A DNA stretch of 6,631 nt, taken from assembly GCF_015207245.1 (NCBI RefSeq), contig NZ_JADEXF010000194.1, positions 1-6,631 of the forward strand. Direction: 5' to 3'. The notes under the pieces were generated by a model, which did no database searches, had not been told where the DNA came from, and saw only the letters and a program-made list of their open reading frames with translations. Position numbers and translations under genes: made by a program. This document shows, in pieces, positions 5,348-6,631 of this stretch (position 1 is its first letter; each line of letters opens with the position of its first letter). Source of the DNA: Nostoc cf. edaphicum LEGE 07299 (GTDB lineage: Bacteria > Cyanobacteriota > Cyanobacteriia > Cyanobacteriales > Nostocaceae).

Positions 5348-6364
5348 GTGGGTATAGTAGTTGAGAATGTCTCCAAACAATTCGGAAGTTTCAAGGCAGT
5401 TGATCAGGTCAGCCTAGAAATTAAGAGTGGTTCGCTAGTTGCATTGCTCGGGCCATCGGGATCGGGTAAATCTACGCTACTACGGTTAATCTCAGGTTTA
5501 GAAATGCCAGATAGCGGTAAAATCCTGCTTACCGGTAAGGACGCTACATACCAAAGTGTGCAACAGCGAAATATTGGGTTTGTGTTTCAGCACTATGCCC
5601 TATTCAAGCATCTGACTGTCAAGCAAAATATTGCCTTTGGCTTAGAAATTCGTAAAGCACAGCCAAAGAAGATTAAGGGGCGGGTAGAACAGTTACTCGA
5701 ATTGGTGCAATTGAGTGGATTAGGCGATCGCTATCCATCACAACTTTCTGGTGGTCAAAGACAACGGGTAGCTTTAGCCAGGGCTTTGGCAGTAGAACCG
5801 GAAGTTTTATTACTAGATGAACCCTTTGGCGCGCTTGATGCTAAAGTTCGCAAAGATTTACGGGCATGGTTACGCCGCCTCCATGATGAGGTTCATGTTA
5901 CCACAGTTTTCGTTACCCACGACCAAGAAGAAGCAATGGAAGTTTCCGATGAGGTTGTAGTCATGAATAAAGGACGTGTGGAACAGGTGGGCACACCAGC
6001 ACAAATTTACGATAATCCCGCTACCGCATTTGTAATGAGTTTCATCGGCCCGGTGAATGTGTTACCCAGTACCTCGAAGATTTTTCAAAGTAGTGGCTTT
6101 GATGCACCACACCCAGAAGTATTTTTGCGCCCGCAAGATGTGATTTTTGAAAAGGTTGCTAACGGTACGACTACGGCTGCGACAGTGAGTCGGTTGATAC
6201 ATTTGGGTTGGGAAATTCAGGTGGAATTAACTTTCGATGACGGGCAAGTAGTGATGGCGCATTTAACACGCGATCGCTTTAATGACTTAGAGTTAGAACC
6301 CCTACAGCGAGTGTATGTGAAGCCAAAGGATGCAAAGTCCTTTCCAGTGTCTTATTCAATTTGA
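5348..6364 (+). CDS. cysA: Sulfate/thiosulfate ABC transporter ATP-binding protein
   Basis: A 338-residue ATPase that drives import of sulfate and thiosulfate together with the CysT/CysW permeases and a periplasmic binding protein, on the cytoplasmic face of the membrane. All ABC motifs are intact: Walker [10 protein letters not shown] (35-43), Q-loop Q81, signature LSGGQRQR (133-140), Walker B VLLLDEP (153-159), D-loop GALDA (161-165) and H-loop H191. FIGPVNVLP after the ATPase domain, then the C-terminal [11 protein letters not shown] and LGWEIQVEL, fit the CysA regulatory/TOBE-like domain and favour CysA over other importers such as molybdate or polyamine. The start is GTG at 5348, giving [13 protein letters not shown], with AGAGG at 5332-5336 eleven bases ahead. 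No permease or binding-protein gene is in the window, and a terminator follows, so it appears to be transcribed alone. Confidence 0.92.
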   Translation: MGIVVENVSKQFGSFKAVDQVSLEIKSGSLVALLGPSGSGKSTLLRLISGLEMPDSGKILLTGKDATYQSVQQRNIGFVFQHYALFKHLTVKQNIAFGLEIRKAQPKKIKGRVEQLLELVQLSGLGDRYPSQLSGGQRQRVALARALAVEPEVLLLDEPFGALDAKVRKDLRAWLRRLHDEVHVTTVFVTHDQEEAMEVSDEVVVMNKGRVEQVGTPAQIYDNPATAFVMSFIGPVNVLPSTSKIFQSSGFDAPHPEVFLRPQDVIFEKVANGTTTAATVSRLIHLGWEIQVELTFDDGQVVMAHLTRDRFNDLELEPLQRVYVKPKDAKSFPVSYSI

Positions 6365-6369
6365 AGGAG

Positions 6370-6393
6370 GCAGGGGAGCAGGGGAGCAGGGGA
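6370..6393. repeat. 8-bp tandem repeat, three perfect units
   Basis: GCAGGGGA is repeated three times without error directly after the cysA stop codon. G-rich short tandem repeats like this are frequent in Nostocales intergenic DNA and prone to copy-number change. No function is evident. Confidence 0.7.
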
Positions 6394-6424
6394 CAGAGTT
6401 AGAGACAAATCATTCGTGAACAAA

Positions 6425-6459
6425 AAGATCCCCGACTTCTCTAAGAAATCGGGGATCTT
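6425..6459 (+). terminator. Strong hairpin, likely intrinsic terminator of cysA
   Basis: AAGATCCCCGA (6425-6435) is exactly inverted as TCGGGGATCTT (6449-6459), and inner bases TTCT/AGAA extend the stem past one mismatch. A moderately T-rich tail (TTGTTATT) follows, and an A-run precedes it, so it could also act on the opposite strand. I recall near-identical palindromes scattered through Nostoc genomes, so it may be an interspersed repeat serving as a terminator. Confidence 0.7.
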
Positions 6460-6464
6460 GTTAT

Positions 6465-6489
6465 TGCGATTTTTGCAAATCAAATCGCA
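6465..6489. repeat. Small inverted repeat
   Basis: TGCGATTT (6465-6472) is exactly inverted as AAATCGCA (6482-6489), giving an 8-bp stem with a nine-base loop immediately after the terminator hairpin. No role is evident. Confidence 0.4.
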
Positions 6490-6565
6490 TTGCTATTTAT
6501 TAGAACTAGCCCTTTCAAGGTGGATAAAAATTTTGTTCAGAAAATTTCTTTTTCATCTCTTACCT

Positions 6566-6631
6566 CTGTGTTCTCTGCGTCTCTGTGGTTAGATAAATTA
6601 CTTTTAAACCGCAGAGTCACAGAGAACACAG
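6566..6631. repeat. Inverted repeat of a common cyanobacterial type, reaching the window end
   Basis: CTGTGTTCTCTG...CTCTGTGGTT (6566-6590) is inverted as AACCGCAGAG...GAACACAG (6607-6631), matching at 22 of 25 positions around a 16-base AT-rich loop. From memory, CTCTGTGTTCTCTGCG-type palindromes are among the most abundant interspersed repeats in Nostoc-like genomes. The right arm runs to the last base, so the outer boundary is not seen. Nothing else is recognisable between 6490 and 6565. Confidence 0.65.

Overview
The window looks like chromosomal DNA of a filamentous cyanobacterium, most likely of the Nostoc/Anabaena group (Nostocales). Three things support this. The octamer GCGATCGC (HIP1) occurs seven times in 6.6 kb (starts at 214, 1291, 2440, 4362, 4584, 5724 and 6270), far above chance. 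There is a chlorophyll-pathway geranylgeranyl reductase. The spaces between genes are full of G/C-run palindromes and short tandem repeats of the kind common in Nostocales. Genus-level placement is inference.

Layout. Bases 1-378 hold no convincing gene: a MITE-like inverted-repeat element (11-174) and a three-unit 21-bp tandem repeat (281-343). A DUF4385 gene (379-852, minus) diverges from a VOC/glyoxalase-fold gene (928-1395, plus), which is followed by a small unrecognised gene (1424-1720, plus). Converging on these are a Uma2-family (DUF820, PD-(D/E)XK fold) gene (1813-2493, minus) and a class I SAM methyltransferase with an N-terminal signal sequence (2570-3346, minus). Six bases beyond that start, on the plus strand, lies a 40-codon stub resembling the N-terminus of another methyltransferase (3353-3475), followed by a degenerate C-run/G-run repeat. 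Then comes chlP (3671-4891, minus), and divergent from it cysA (5348-6364, plus), the ATPase of a sulfate/thiosulfate importer. The ~456-bp gap between them carries a MITE-like palindrome set in heptanucleotide repeats, a 30-bp tandem duplication and a possible very small ORF. After cysA come an 8-bp tandem repeat, a strong terminator-like hairpin and an inverted repeat cut off by the window end.

The genes do not form one pathway. ChlP makes the phytyl side chain for chlorophyll a and tocopherol/phylloquinone; CysA energises sulfate uptake; the others are accessory or poorly characterised and mostly look like single transcription units. I see no phage, plasmid, CRISPR, tRNA or rRNA gene, and no convincing new multi-gene system. 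The points most worth a second look are the palindromic element between chlP and cysA, the exported-looking methyltransferase with a methyltransferase stub at its doorstep, the MITE at the left edge, and the repeats that stay open in a reading frame downstream of the DUF4385 gene.
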